Positions 17,917 to 26,256 of a stretch of DNA of 64,000 nt are shown here, piece by piece. Position numbers and translations under genes: made by a program. This stretch comes from Pseudonocardia cypriaca (GTDB taxonomy: Bacteria; Actinomycetota; Actinomycetes; Mycobacteriales; Pseudonocardiaceae). The first letter of the stretch is position 1, and each line of letters begins with the position of its first letter. The stretch lies in the NCBI RefSeq assembly GCF_006717045.1, contig NZ_VFPH01000001.1, positions 2,108,001-2,172,000 of the forward strand, read 5' to 3'. The notes beneath the pieces are model-generated. The model worked only from the letters and a program-made list of their open reading frames with translations. It ran no database searches and was not told the origin of the DNA.

Positions 17917-19502
17917 ACGCCGGGTGGGAGGCGGCGGCCGACCTCGTCGTCGTCGGGTCCGGGGTCGCCGGGCTCACCGCGGCCCTCGACGCCGCCGAGC
18001 TCGGCCTCCGCGTCGTCGTCGTGACGAAGGACGCCGTCGACGCAGGCTCCACCCGCTACGCGCAGGGCGGCATCGCCGTGGTGCTGGGGGACGTGCCGGG
18101 CGACACCGTCGAGGCGCACGTCGCCGACACCCTCACCGCCGGGGCGGGCCTGTCGGACGCCGCCGCCGTCACCGAGATCCTCTACGACGGCCCGGCCGCC
18201 GTCGCCCGGCTCCGAGCGCGGGGCGCGGTGTTCGACTCCGACGCAGACGGCCGCCTCGCCCGCACCCGCGAGGGCGGGCACTCGGCGTTCCGCGTGGTGC
18301 CGGCGGGCGGTGACGCCACCGGCGCCGAGGTGGAACGGGCCCTGCTGGCCGCCACGACCGACCGGCGGCTCCCGCTGCTTCCCGGGCACGTCGCCGTCGA
18401 CGCGCTGCGCGACGAGCGCGGCGCGGTGGCGGGGCTCGCGGTGCTCGACGACGCCGGCCGGCCGGGGGTGCTGCGCACGCCCGCCGTGCTGTTGGCGAGC
18501 GGTGGCTACGGCCAGCTCTACCTGAGCACGACGAACCCGGCCACGGCCACCGGCGACGGCCTGGCGCTCGCGCTGCGGGCGGGCGCCGCCGTGGCCGACG
18601 TGGAGTTCGTGCAGTTCCACCCCACCGTCCTCTACACCGGGCCTGCGGTGGGCAGGCGACCGCTGGTCACCGAGGCCGTGCGCGGCGAGGGCGGGTTGCT
18701 GCTCGACCGCGCGGGCCGGCGGTTCATGACCGGCGTGCACCCGCTCGCCGAGCTCGCGCCGCGCGACGTCGTCGCGAAGGCCATCAGCCACACGCTCGCC
18801 GCCACCGGCGCCGACTGCGTGCACCTCGACGCGACGGCCATCCCGGACTTCGCGCGGCGGTTCCCGACCGTCCACGCGGCCTGCCGCGCGGCGGGGATCG
18901 ATCCGGGGCGCGAGCCCATCCCGGTCACGCCTGCCGCGCACTACGCGTGCGGCGGCGTGGTCACCGACCTGCACGGCCGCACGTCCGTCCCGGGGCTCTA
19001 CGCCGCAGGCGAGGTGGCCCGCACCGGCCTGCACGGCGCCAACCGGCTCGCGTCCAACTCGCTGCTGGAGGGGCTCGTCATCGGGGCGCGGGCGGCGCGG
19101 GCGGTGGCCGCCGACCGGAACACGCCACGTCCCGTGGCGGGCAACTGCCTCGTGCCGTGGCCCGCGGTGCCGTTGGCGCCCCGCGAGCTCGTGCAGCGGG
19201 CGATGTCGGCGGCGGCCGGCATCGGCCGCGACGCAGCCGGGATCGCCGCGGCGTCCGACCGGATCGAGGCCGCGACCGCCCTCGGCGTCCCCGCCGGCCG
19301 GGCAGGCGTGGAGGACGCCGCGCTCACCCTGCTCGCCCAGGCCGTGCTCGCCGCGGCCGGCACCCGCACCGAGAGCCGCGGCTGCCACGTGCGCACCGAC
19401 TTCCCCGAGCGCGACGACCGGTGGCAACGTGCGAGCCTCGAACTCACCCTGGACCCGACCGGCCGGCCGGTCGTACGAACTGGAACGGCGGTGGCGGCAT
19501 GA
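17913..19502 (+). CDS. nadB: L-aspartate oxidase
   Basis: FAD enzyme that oxidises L-aspartate to iminoaspartate for NadA. It has 529 residues: the dinucleotide motif VVVGSGVAGL (about 10-19), STRYAQGGIA substrate loop (about 46-55), active-site regions EFVQFHPT and GGVVTDLHGRTSVPGLYAAGE, and a C-terminal helical domain. The GTG at 17913 overlaps the nadA stop by four bases and the gene overlaps nadC by four, so NadA, NadB and NadC are likely made in step. Confidence 0.95.
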   Translation: MNAGWEAAADLVVVGSGVAGLTAALDAAELGLRVVVVTKDAVDAGSTRYAQGGIAVVLGDVPGDTVEAHVADTLTAGAGLSDAAAVTEILYDGPAAVARLRARGAVFDSDADGRLARTREGGHSAFRVVPAGGDATGAEVERALLAATTDRRLPLLPGHVAVDALRDERGAVAGLAVLDDAGRPGVLRTPAVLLASGGYGQLYLSTTNPATATGDGLALALRAGAAVADVEFVQFHPTVLYTGPAVGRRPLVTEAVRGEGGLLLDRAGRRFMTGVHPLAELAPRDVVAKAISHTLAATGADCVHLDATAIPDFARRFPTVHAACRAAGIDPGREPIPVTPAAHYACGGVVTDLHGRTSVPGLYAAGEVARTGLHGANRLASNSLLEGLVIGARAARAVAADRNTPRPVAGNCLVPWPAVPLAPRELVQRAMSAAAGIGRDAAGIAAASDRIEAATALGVPAGRAGVEDAALTLLAQAVLAAAGTRTESRGCHVRTDFPERDDRWQRASLELTLDPTGRPVVRTGTAVAA

Positions 19503-20389
19503 CCGGGACGGCTGGTGTCGATGCGCGCTCCGCAAGCTCCGCGCTGGTCGGCCCCGACCTCGCCGATCTGCGGCGCGTCGTCGCGACCGCGCTGGAGGAG
19601 GACCTGCGCTACGGCCCGGACGCCACGACCGCGGCCACCGTGCCCTCCGACGCCGTGGCCGTCGCGGCCTTCGCCGCGCGCGAGCCCGGCGTGCTGGCCG
19701 GCCTGCCCGCGGTGCGCGCGGTGCTCGACGAGGTCGTCGGCGAGTACGAGGTGCTGGACACCCGCGCCGACGGCGACCGGCTCGCAGCAGGCGACTCGGC
19801 CCTGACCGTCCGGGCCCCGGTGCGGGGGCTGCTCACCGCCGAGCGCACTGCGCTCAACCTGCTCTGCCACCTCTCCGGCGTCGCGACGGCGACGGCGGCC
19901 TGGGTGGACGCCGTGGCCGGCACCGGCGCGCGCATCCGCGACACCCGCAAGACCCTGCCCGGGCTGAGGCTGCTGGAGAAGTACGCGGTGCGCTGCGGCG
20001 GGGGCGTGAACCACCGGCTCGGCCTCGGCGACGCCGTCCTGATCAAGGACAACCACGTGGCGGCCGCCGGTTCGGTCGGCGCGGCGCTGGAGGCGGCCCG
20101 GGCCGCGGCGCCCGACCTCCCGTACGAGGTGGAGGTGGACACCCTCGACCAGCTCGACGAGGTGCTCGCGCTCGGGGCCGAGCTGGTGCTGCTCGACAAC
20201 TTCGACGTCGAGCGCACCCGCGAGGCGGTCCGCCGCCGCGGTGACCGCCCGACGAAGCTGGAGTCGTCGGGTGGCCTGGCGCTGGAGAACGCACGCGCCT
20301 ACGCCGAGACCGGGGTGGACTACCTGTCGATCGGGGCGCTCACCCACTCCGTGCGCGCCCTCGACCTGGGCCTGGACCTCCGTCCCTAG
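19499..20389 (+). CDS. nadC: Nicotinate-nucleotide pyrophosphorylase (carboxylating)
   Basis: Converts quinolinate and PRPP to nicotinate mononucleotide. It has 296 residues with LNLLCHLSGVATAT, the substrate motif RDTRKTLPGLRLLEKYAVRCGG (about 139-160) and the barrel motifs KDNHV and LLDNFD. ATG at 19499 overlaps nadB by four bases. The stop overlaps the convergent SDR gene by four bases. Confidence 0.95.
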   Translation: MTGTAGVDARSASSALVGPDLADLRRVVATALEEDLRYGPDATTAATVPSDAVAVAAFAAREPGVLAGLPAVRAVLDEVVGEYEVLDTRADGDRLAAGDSALTVRAPVRGLLTAERTALNLLCHLSGVATATAAWVDAVAGTGARIRDTRKTLPGLRLLEKYAVRCGGGVNHRLGLGDAVLIKDNHVAAAGSVGAALEAARAAAPDLPYEVEVDTLDQLDEVLALGAELVLLDNFDVERTREAVRRRGDRPTKLESSGGLALENARAYAETGVDYLSIGALTHSVRALDLGLDLRP

Positions 20390-21192
20390 CGCAGGCGCAG
20401 GACACTGCCGTTGAGCAGGCGGGCCTCCTCCGACACGACCCACGCGATCACGTCGGCCACCTCGTCGGGGGTGGCCACGTGGGTGAGCTCGGTGCTTGCG
20501 GCGACGCCCGCGCGCACCTCGTCGTTGACCCATCCGGTGTCGGTGACCGGCGGGTGGACCATGTTGGCGGTGACGCCGTACGGGGCGAGCTCCACGGACG
20601 CCGACATCGTGTAGTTCTCCTGAGCCGCCTTGGCCGCGCCGTAGGACACCTCGTCGGGGAAGCCGTGCTGCCCGCCGGACGTGAGCCCGACGATGCGGCC
20701 CCACGTGCCGCCGCGGGCGCGGTGGCGGCGCGCGAACTCCGCGATCAGGAGCGCGGGCGCCATCGCGTCCACGGCGAACTGCTGCCGGAACGTCTCCGCG
20801 GTGACCGGCTGCATCGGGCGCCCGAACCGGTCGACATCCGCGGACCTGAAGGTGTCCTGCAACCAGCCGCTCGCGTTGTTGACCAGGATGTCGACCGGCC
20901 CGAGCCGCTCCTCGGCGGCGTCGAACAGCCGGGCCGGGCTGCCCGGGTCGCGCAGGTCGGCCTCCACCGCGCACGCCGTGCCGCCGGCCCGCTCGATCTC
21001 CGCGACGACGTCGGCGGCGTCCCCGCGGCGCAGGCGGTTGTACTCGGCGGGCTGGCCCTCGTCGTCGCCCGGACGGAAGTAGGCCACGAGCACCGCCGCA
21101 CCCCGGCGGCCGAGTGCCACGGCGGTGGCGGCGCCGATGCCCTGGTTGGCGCCGGTGACGATGGCGACGTGGGGGGAGCTGCTGATCGTCAT
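20386..21192 (-). CDS. Short-chain dehydrogenase/reductase
   Basis: NAD(P)-dependent oxidoreductase of 268 residues. The cofactor motif TGANQGIG is near residue 14, NNASG near 97, and the catalytic YGAAK (Y-x-x-x-K) near 165 preceded by a serine in LTSGG. The long insert after the second strand and the PPVTDTGWVND segment resemble 3-oxoacyl-ACP reductase-like SDRs; substrate unknown. The ATG at 21192 was chosen over a GTG 18 bases upstream. It is divergent from the Lrp operon and may or may not belong to it. Confidence 0.85.
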   Translation of the reverse strand: MTISSSPHVAIVTGANQGIGAATAVALGRRGAAVLVAYFRPGDDEGQPAEYNRLRRGDAADVVAEIERAGGTACAVEADLRDPGSPARLFDAAEERLGPVDILVNNASGWLQDTFRSADVDRFGRPMQPVTAETFRQQFAVDAMAPALLIAEFARRHRARGGTWGRIVGLTSGGQHGFPDEVSYGAAKAAQENYTMSASVELAPYGVTANMVHPPVTDTGWVNDEVRAGVAASTELTHVATPDEVADVIAWVVSEEARLLNGSVLRLR

Positions 21193-21268
21193 GCCGGCAC
21201 CCTGACGCACACCCGGATTGCAGCAAAGCCACTTTCCCGCTCGTGCCGTCTTCCCTCACTAGCGGGGC

Positions 21269-21298
21269 TTGACATGACGGAATCCCTCAACGGATAGT
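21269..21298 (+). promoter_or_regulatory. Promoter of the Lrp-led catabolic operon
   Basis: A perfect TTGACA -35 box (21269-21274), 18-base spacer and GATAGT -10 box (21293-21298), six bases before the GTG start at 21305. The transcript should begin at or within a base of the start codon, so the mRNA is probably leaderless. This is the best two-box promoter in the window. Confidence 0.7.
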
Positions 21299-21304
21299 GG
21301 CTGT

Positions 21305-22312
21305 GTGAGTGAGAGCGTCAGCCTGACCGAGCTGGACCGCCGGCTCGTCGCCGCGCTGCAGCTGAACGGCCGCGCGTCCTGGACCCAGGTCGCCCGGGCG
21401 CTCGGCGCGCCGGAGTCGACGGTGGCGCGGCGCGGGCAGCAGCTGATCGACTCCGGGCTCGTCGGCGTCACCGGCGTGCTGGACCACCTGCGGTGCGGTC
21501 TCGGGATTTCGCTCATGGTCCGGATGCGCTGCCGGCCCGGTGCCGCCAACTCCGTGGCGGGGGCGTTGGCCGACCTGCCCGAGGCCCGCTTCGTCACGGT
21601 CGTCACCGGCAGCGCCGACGTGGCCGCGGAGGTGGTGGTCCGCGACCACCACGACGTCACCCGCGTGCTGGTCGACGACCTGCCGTGTCCCGACGACATC
21701 ACCGAGACCGAGTCGATGGTGGTCGTCCGCAAGTTCTCCGCGGTTGAGGAGTGGGACACCGGCCTGCTCACCCCGGAGGCCGTGGCGCTCCTGCGCCCCG
21801 ACGGCGCGCGCACCGGGCACCGCGAGTGGAGCGAGCCGGAGCGGCTCACCGAGCAGGAGTTCGCGATCGCCCGCCTGCTCGCCGCCGACGGCCGCGCGAG
21901 CTACGCGCAGCTCGCGGCCGCATGCGGCGTCAGCGAGTCGACGGCGGCGCGGCGGGTGGAGTCGCTGGTGCGCCGCGGCTGCCTGCGGTTCCGCACGCTG
22001 TTCGAGACGCGGCTGATCGGCCTCGGGGTCGAGTTCATGCAGTGGCTGTCGGTGGAGCCCGGCGAGCTGGAGAACGTGGGCGCGCAGCTGGCCAAGCACC
22101 CGTCCACGCAGTACGTCAGCGCCACCACCGGCCGGTTCAACCTCTGCCTGCACGGCCTGCTGCCCGGCTACGGCGATCTCTACCAGTACCTGACCGACGT
22201 CGTCGGCGCGCTCCCTGGCGTGCGCGCGGCCGACATGACGCTGCAGGCCCGCACCCTCAAGCGGGCCTACGTGCGGATCAACCCCGACGGCACGAGGGAG
22301 CGCATCGCATGA
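21305..22312 (+). CDS. Tandem Lrp/AsnC-family regulator
   Basis: A double-length Lrp protein of 335 residues: HTH 1 at about 8-50 (TELDRRLVAALQLNGRASW), ligand/oligomer domain to about 150, then HTH 2 at about 178-222 (LTEQEFAIARLLAADGRASY) and a second ligand domain to about 320. Such fused forms occur in actinobacteria and act like pre-formed dimers. It heads the operon 21305-27431 and its stop overlaps the next start by four bases, so it most likely senses the operon's substrate, probably an amino-acid-like compound (inference). The start is GTG. Confidence 0.88.
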   Translation: MSESVSLTELDRRLVAALQLNGRASWTQVARALGAPESTVARRGQQLIDSGLVGVTGVLDHLRCGLGISLMVRMRCRPGAANSVAGALADLPEARFVTVVTGSADVAAEVVVRDHHDVTRVLVDDLPCPDDITETESMVVVRKFSAVEEWDTGLLTPEAVALLRPDGARTGHREWSEPERLTEQEFAIARLLAADGRASYAQLAAACGVSESTAARRVESLVRRGCLRFRTLFETRLIGLGVEFMQWLSVEPGELENVGAQLAKHPSTQYVSATTGRFNLCLHGLLPGYGDLYQYLTDVVGALPGVRAADMTLQARTLKRAYVRINPDGTRERIA

Positions 22313-23208
22313 CCGAACCGTGGCAGTGGGACGAGCCCACCTGGCGGGGCCACGTGCACCGGGTGCGAGCCGGGCAGCGGCTCGTGCCGGCGAGCTGGCC
22401 GGGAGGGGCGCGCGTGGCCGTCGCGCTCTCGTTCGACTCCGACCACGAGACGATCCCGCTCCGCGACGCCGAGACCCGGCCCGGCAAGCTCGCGCAGGGC
22501 GAGTACGGCGCCCGGGTGGCGGCCCCCAAGATCCTCGCGCTGCTGGCGGAGTACGGCGTGCGCGCCAGCTTCTTCATGCCCGCGGTGTCGGCACTGCTGC
22601 ACCCCGACGAGGTGGAGTCCTACGCGGCGGGCGGGCACGAGGTGGCCGTCCACGGCTGGATCCACGAGCGCAACATGCTGCTCGAACGCGCCGACGAGCT
22701 CGACCTCACCGGCCGCGCGCTGGACGTCCTGGAGAAGCTCTCCGGCACCCGCCCGGTCGGCATCCGCACCCCGAGCTGGGACTTCTCCGACAACACGCTC
22801 GCGATCATCGAGCAGCTGGGGCTGCGCTACGACTCGTCCCTGATGGCCGACGACGAGCCCTACGAGCTGCTCGCCGACGGCCGCCGCACCGGCATCGTCG
22901 AGATCCCGGTCGAGTGGATCCGCGACGACGCCCCGTACCTGATGATGGAGCGCTACGGCGCGCTGCGCCCCTACACCCCGCCCCGCGCGCTCCTCGAGAT
23001 CTGGCGCGACGAGTTCGACGCCGCCCGCGCCGAGGGCGGCCTGTTCCAGCTCACCCTGCACCCGCACGTCATCGGCCACCGGTCCCGCCTGGTCGTGCTG
23101 CGGGAGCTGATCGCCCACATCGCGGGCCACACCGACGTCTGGTTCGCCACCCACGCCGAGATCGCGGCGCTCGCCGCCGACCTGCTCGACCAGGAGAACC
23201 GACCATGA
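22309..23208 (+). CDS. Polysaccharide deacetylase-fold amidohydrolase (PuuE-like)
   Basis: A 299-residue NodB-fold hydrolase with metal motifs SFDSDHE (about 42-48; Asp pair replaced by D-S-D), HGWIHERN (about 112-119) and the C-terminal LTLHPHVIGHRSR. The lack of a signal peptide and the intracellular setting fit the subgroup that cuts cyclic or linear amides, such as cofactor-free allantoinase PuuE, rather than cell-wall deacetylases. The substrate is unknown. ATG at 22309 overlaps the Lrp stop by four bases. Confidence 0.8.
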   Translation: MTEPWQWDEPTWRGHVHRVRAGQRLVPASWPGGARVAVALSFDSDHETIPLRDAETRPGKLAQGEYGARVAAPKILALLAEYGVRASFFMPAVSALLHPDEVESYAAGGHEVAVHGWIHERNMLLERADELDLTGRALDVLEKLSGTRPVGIRTPSWDFSDNTLAIIEQLGLRYDSSLMADDEPYELLADGRRTGIVEIPVEWIRDDAPYLMMERYGALRPYTPPRALLEIWRDEFDAARAEGGLFQLTLHPHVIGHRSRLVVLRELIAHIAGHTDVWFATHAEIAALAADLLDQENRP

Positions 23209-24497
23209 CCGAAGCCGCCATCGGCACCCGCCTCACCCCGGTCCAGCGCAAGGCGATCGTCGCCGGCTCGATCGGCAACACCGTCGAGTGGGTGGACTGG
23301 GCCGTCTACGCCACCCTCGCGCCGGTCTTCGCCGGTCAGTTCTTCGCGCCGGGCGACGAGACGGCCGCGCTGCTGTCGACCCTCGCCGTGTTCGCCGTCG
23401 GGTTCGTCATGCGCCCGATCGGCGGCGCCGTGCTCGGTGCGTACGCCGACCGGCACGGCCGCAAGAAGGGGCTGATGCTCACGATCAGCCTGATGGCCGG
23501 GGCGGCGTTCGTCATCGCGATCACCCCGACCTACGCCGCGATCGGCATCGCCGCGCCGCTGATCCTGCTGCTCGCCCGGCTCGTGCAGGGCTTCTCCGCG
23601 GGAGGCGAGTTCGGCTCGTCCTCGTCGTTCCTCGTGGAGTCGGCCGCGCCGCGGCGGCGGGCGTTCGCCGGCTCGTGGCAGCAGGTGTCGGTCGGGGCGG
23701 GCGCGCTCATCGCGTCGTTCATGGGCTTCGTGCTCACCTCGACGCTCAGCGAGCAGGCGATGCAGTCCTGGGGCTGGCGCGTCGCGTTCGGCATCGGCGG
23801 CCTGCTCGGGCTGGTCGGGCTGTGGCTGCGGGTGAGCGTCCAGGAGACCGAGAGCTTCCAGCGGGCCAGCGGCGAGGGCCGTACGCAGGGGCGGCACCCG
23901 ATCGTCGGCATGCTCACCGAGCACCCGGTCGCCGCGCTGCGCGTCGTCGGCATCACGATCGCGGGCACGCTGACCTACTACGTGTGGATCAGCTACATGC
24001 CCGGCTACGCGAGCAAGGCCATCGGCATCCCGCTCCAGCAGGCGCTGCTCGCCAACACCATCGCGATCGCGTACTTCCTGTGCCTGCTGCCGTTCGTGGC
24101 CCTGCTGTCGGACCGCTACGGGCGCAAGCCCACCCTGCTCGCGTTCGCGATCGGGTTCGTCCTGCTGTCCTGGCCGTTGTTCCAGCTGCTCTTCGTCGGC
24201 GGGTTCTTGGCGCTGCTGGTCGTGGAGCTGATCGGCGTCACCCTGATCGCCGGCTACTCGGCCAACTGCGCGGTGGTGATGGCCGAGCAGTTCCCCGCCG
24301 AGGTGCGCAGCACGGGCATCGGGCTGCCGTACGCGCTCGCCGTCGCGATCTTCGGCGGCACCGCCCCGTACATCACCACGTGGATGAGCGCGAACGGGCT
24401 GGGCGGCTACGTCTGGCTGTACGTGGCGGTCGCCGCGCTGGTCGGCGTGGCCGTCTACGCGACGATGCCCGAGACGAAGGGGACCGAGCTCACGTGA
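23205..24497 (+). CDS. MFS transporter, metabolite:H+ symporter (MHS) type
   Basis: Inner-membrane uptake permease of 430 residues with about 12 helices. The MHS signature is present: NTVEWVDWAVYATLAPVF at the start, GAYADRHGRKKGLML between helices 2 and 3, RLVQGFSAGGEFG, and the second-half repeat LLSDRYGRKPTLL. Relatives carry dicarboxylates, shikimate, betaine or other organic acids. It probably brings in the compound broken down by the neighbouring enzymes. Start and stop both overlap neighbours by four bases. Confidence 0.9.
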   Translation: MTEAAIGTRLTPVQRKAIVAGSIGNTVEWVDWAVYATLAPVFAGQFFAPGDETAALLSTLAVFAVGFVMRPIGGAVLGAYADRHGRKKGLMLTISLMAGAAFVIAITPTYAAIGIAAPLILLLARLVQGFSAGGEFGSSSSFLVESAAPRRRAFAGSWQQVSVGAGALIASFMGFVLTSTLSEQAMQSWGWRVAFGIGGLLGLVGLWLRVSVQETESFQRASGEGRTQGRHPIVGMLTEHPVAALRVVGITIAGTLTYYVWISYMPGYASKAIGIPLQQALLANTIAIAYFLCLLPFVALLSDRYGRKPTLLAFAIGFVLLSWPLFQLLFVGGFLALLVVELIGVTLIAGYSANCAVVMAEQFPAEVRSTGIGLPYALAVAIFGGTAPYITTWMSANGLGGYVWLYVAVAALVGVAVYATMPETKGTELT

Positions 24498-25255
24498 GGC
24501 ACGTGCTGGTCACCGGCGCAGCGGGCGGCATCGGGCTGGCCGTCGCGGAGGCGTTCGCCGCGCTTGGTGACACGGTCACCGGTGTCGACGCCCGTGGTCC
24601 GGAGCTGGACGCGGCGATGGCCCGGCTCGGTGCGCACGCGCTCGTCGCCGACCTCGCCGACCCGGGCTGCGCGGAGCTAGTCGACCGGGCGGCCGCGCTG
24701 GCCGGGCCGGTCGACGTCCTGGTGAACGCCGCGGGCATCTACCCGGCCACGCCGCTCGCCGACATGACGGCCGCCGCGTGGGATCGCGTGCAGCACGTCA
24801 ACGTCCGGGCGCCGGTGCTGCTCACCGTCGCGGTCGCGGCGGCCGGGCGGCCCGCCGCCGTCGTCAACATCAGCTCCGGCGCGGCCACCCGCGCGCGTCC
24901 GGGTGCGGCGCACTACTGCACCTCGAAGGCCGCGCTGGAGATGGCCACGAAGGCCTGCGCCGTGGAGCTCGCCGACCGGGGCGTGCGCGTGAACGCGGTG
25001 GCGCCGGGCTTCGTCGAGGTGGACAGCCCGGTCAACCCGGTCACGCCGGAGTACGCGGCCGCCGTGGCGGTCAACCCGCTCGGGCGGCCCGGGCGGGCGG
25101 GCGAGATCGCCGCGGCCGTCGTCTGGCTCGCGGGTGCCGAGGCCGCGTTCGTCACCGGCGCGGTGCTGCGCGTCGACGGCGGCGCGACGGCGGGCACCAC
25201 CGCGCTGCCGATCCACCACCCGACCACCACCCTCCTGCAGGAAGGATCGACGTGA
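24494..25255 (+). CDS. Short-chain dehydrogenase/reductase
   Basis: A 253-residue SDR: cofactor motif TGAAGGIG (residues 7-14), NAAG near 81, catalytic serine in NISSG and Y-x-x-x-K in YCTSK near 143, and the C-terminal GAVLRVDGG. Fits oxidation or reduction of a hydroxy/keto group in the operon's pathway. The GTG at 24494 overlaps the transporter stop; the stop overlaps the next GTG. Confidence 0.87.
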   Translation: MRHVLVTGAAGGIGLAVAEAFAALGDTVTGVDARGPELDAAMARLGAHALVADLADPGCAELVDRAAALAGPVDVLVNAAGIYPATPLADMTAAAWDRVQHVNVRAPVLLTVAVAAAGRPAAVVNISSGAATRARPGAAHYCTSKAALEMATKACAVELADRGVRVNAVAPGFVEVDSPVNPVTPEYAAAVAVNPLGRPGRAGEIAAAVVWLAGAEAAFVTGAVLRVDGGATAGTTALPIHHPTTTLLQEGST

Positions 25256-26256
25256 GCTACGTGATCGTCGGGGCCGGCGCCATCGGCGGCACCCTCGGCC
25301 ACCACCTCGCCCGGGCCGGGCACGAGGTCACCGTCGTGGACGCCGACGCCGAGCACGTCCGGGCGATCCGCGAGCGCGGGATCGTCGTGCGGCGCGGCGA
25401 CGAGCGCACCGCCGCGCCGGTCGCGGCCGCGCTCACCCCGGACGAGCCGGGGCCGGAACGCGTCGGACGCGTGCTGCTCGCCGTGAAGGCGCAGGCCACC
25501 GGCCGCGCGCTCGACTGGATCGCGCCGCGCCTCGCGCCCGACGGTTTCGTCGTCTCGCTGCAGAACGGGCTCAACGAGCAGGCGATCGCCGCCCTGGTCG
25601 GGCCGGAGCGCACCGTGGGCGCCTTCGTCAACCTGTTCGCCGACGTCGTTGCGCCGGGGGAGATCCGCGACGGCGGGCTGGGCGCGCTGGTCGTCGGCGA
25701 GCTGGACGGGAGCGACTCGGCCCGGGTGCGTGAGGTCGTCGCCGACCTGCAGGCGTGGGGCCCGGCCAAGGCCACCGGGAACGTCGCCGGGTACCTGTGG
25801 TCGAAGCTCGGGTTCGGCGCGATGCTCGTGGCCACCGCGCTCGCCGACGCGCCGATGGCCGAGCTGATCGACCGGCACCGCGGCGTCATGCACGCCCTCG
25901 CCGGCGAGGTCTACGCGGTGGCCGCGGCGGAGGGGATCGCCCTGGAGCCCTTCGACGCGTTCGACCCCGCCCCGTACGCCGGCGACGACGGCACGGCGAA
26001 GGACACCGCAACGGACGCCCTCGTCGCATGGCTCCGGACCCAGGCCAAGGACCGCAGCGGGATCTGGCGCGACATCGCGGTGCGCCACCGGCCCACCGAG
26101 GTGCCCACGCATTACCGCCCGGTGCTGGACCGGGCGGCGCAGCTCGGGATCGCCGTTCCCGGACTGGAGCGCCTGGTGGCGCAGATCGCCGAGCTGGAGG
26201 CAGGCGCTGCGATGTCCGAGCAGCGCATCGCCGAGCTCGCGGGAGCCCGGCGATGA
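25252..26256 (+). CDS. Ketopantoate reductase (ApbA/PanE)-family protein
   Basis: A 334-residue protein with the Rossmann motif VGAGAIGGTLGHHLARAGH (residues 6-24), the KAQAT and QNGLNE motifs of the family (catalytic-lysine region GYLWSKLGFGAM near 180-190) and the C-terminal ApbA domain. Genuine PanE makes pantoate, but in a catabolic operon a paralogue acting on another 2-keto or 2-hydroxy acid is more likely. GTG start at 25252; four-base overlaps on both sides. Confidence 0.83.
   Translation: MSYVIVGAGAIGGTLGHHLARAGHEVTVVDADAEHVRAIRERGIVVRRGDERTAAPVAAALTPDEPGPERVGRVLLAVKAQATGRALDWIAPRLAPDGFVVSLQNGLNEQAIAALVGPERTVGAFVNLFADVVAPGEIRDGGLGALVVGELDGSDSARVREVVADLQAWGPAKATGNVAGYLWSKLGFGAMLVATALADAPMAELIDRHRGVMHALAGEVYAVAAAEGIALEPFDAFDPAPYAGDDGTAKDTATDALVAWLRTQAKDRSGIWRDIAVRHRPTEVPTHYRPVLDRAAQLGIAVPGLERLVAQIAELEAGAAMSEQRIAELAGARR

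Noticed and set aside
22309..23208. Reading the deacetylase-fold gene as nodB to go with the NodA-like gene at 12595
   Set aside because: It lies 9 kb away in a different operon, lacks a signal and the strict NodB motif, and its neighbours are catabolic. There is no nodC in the window.
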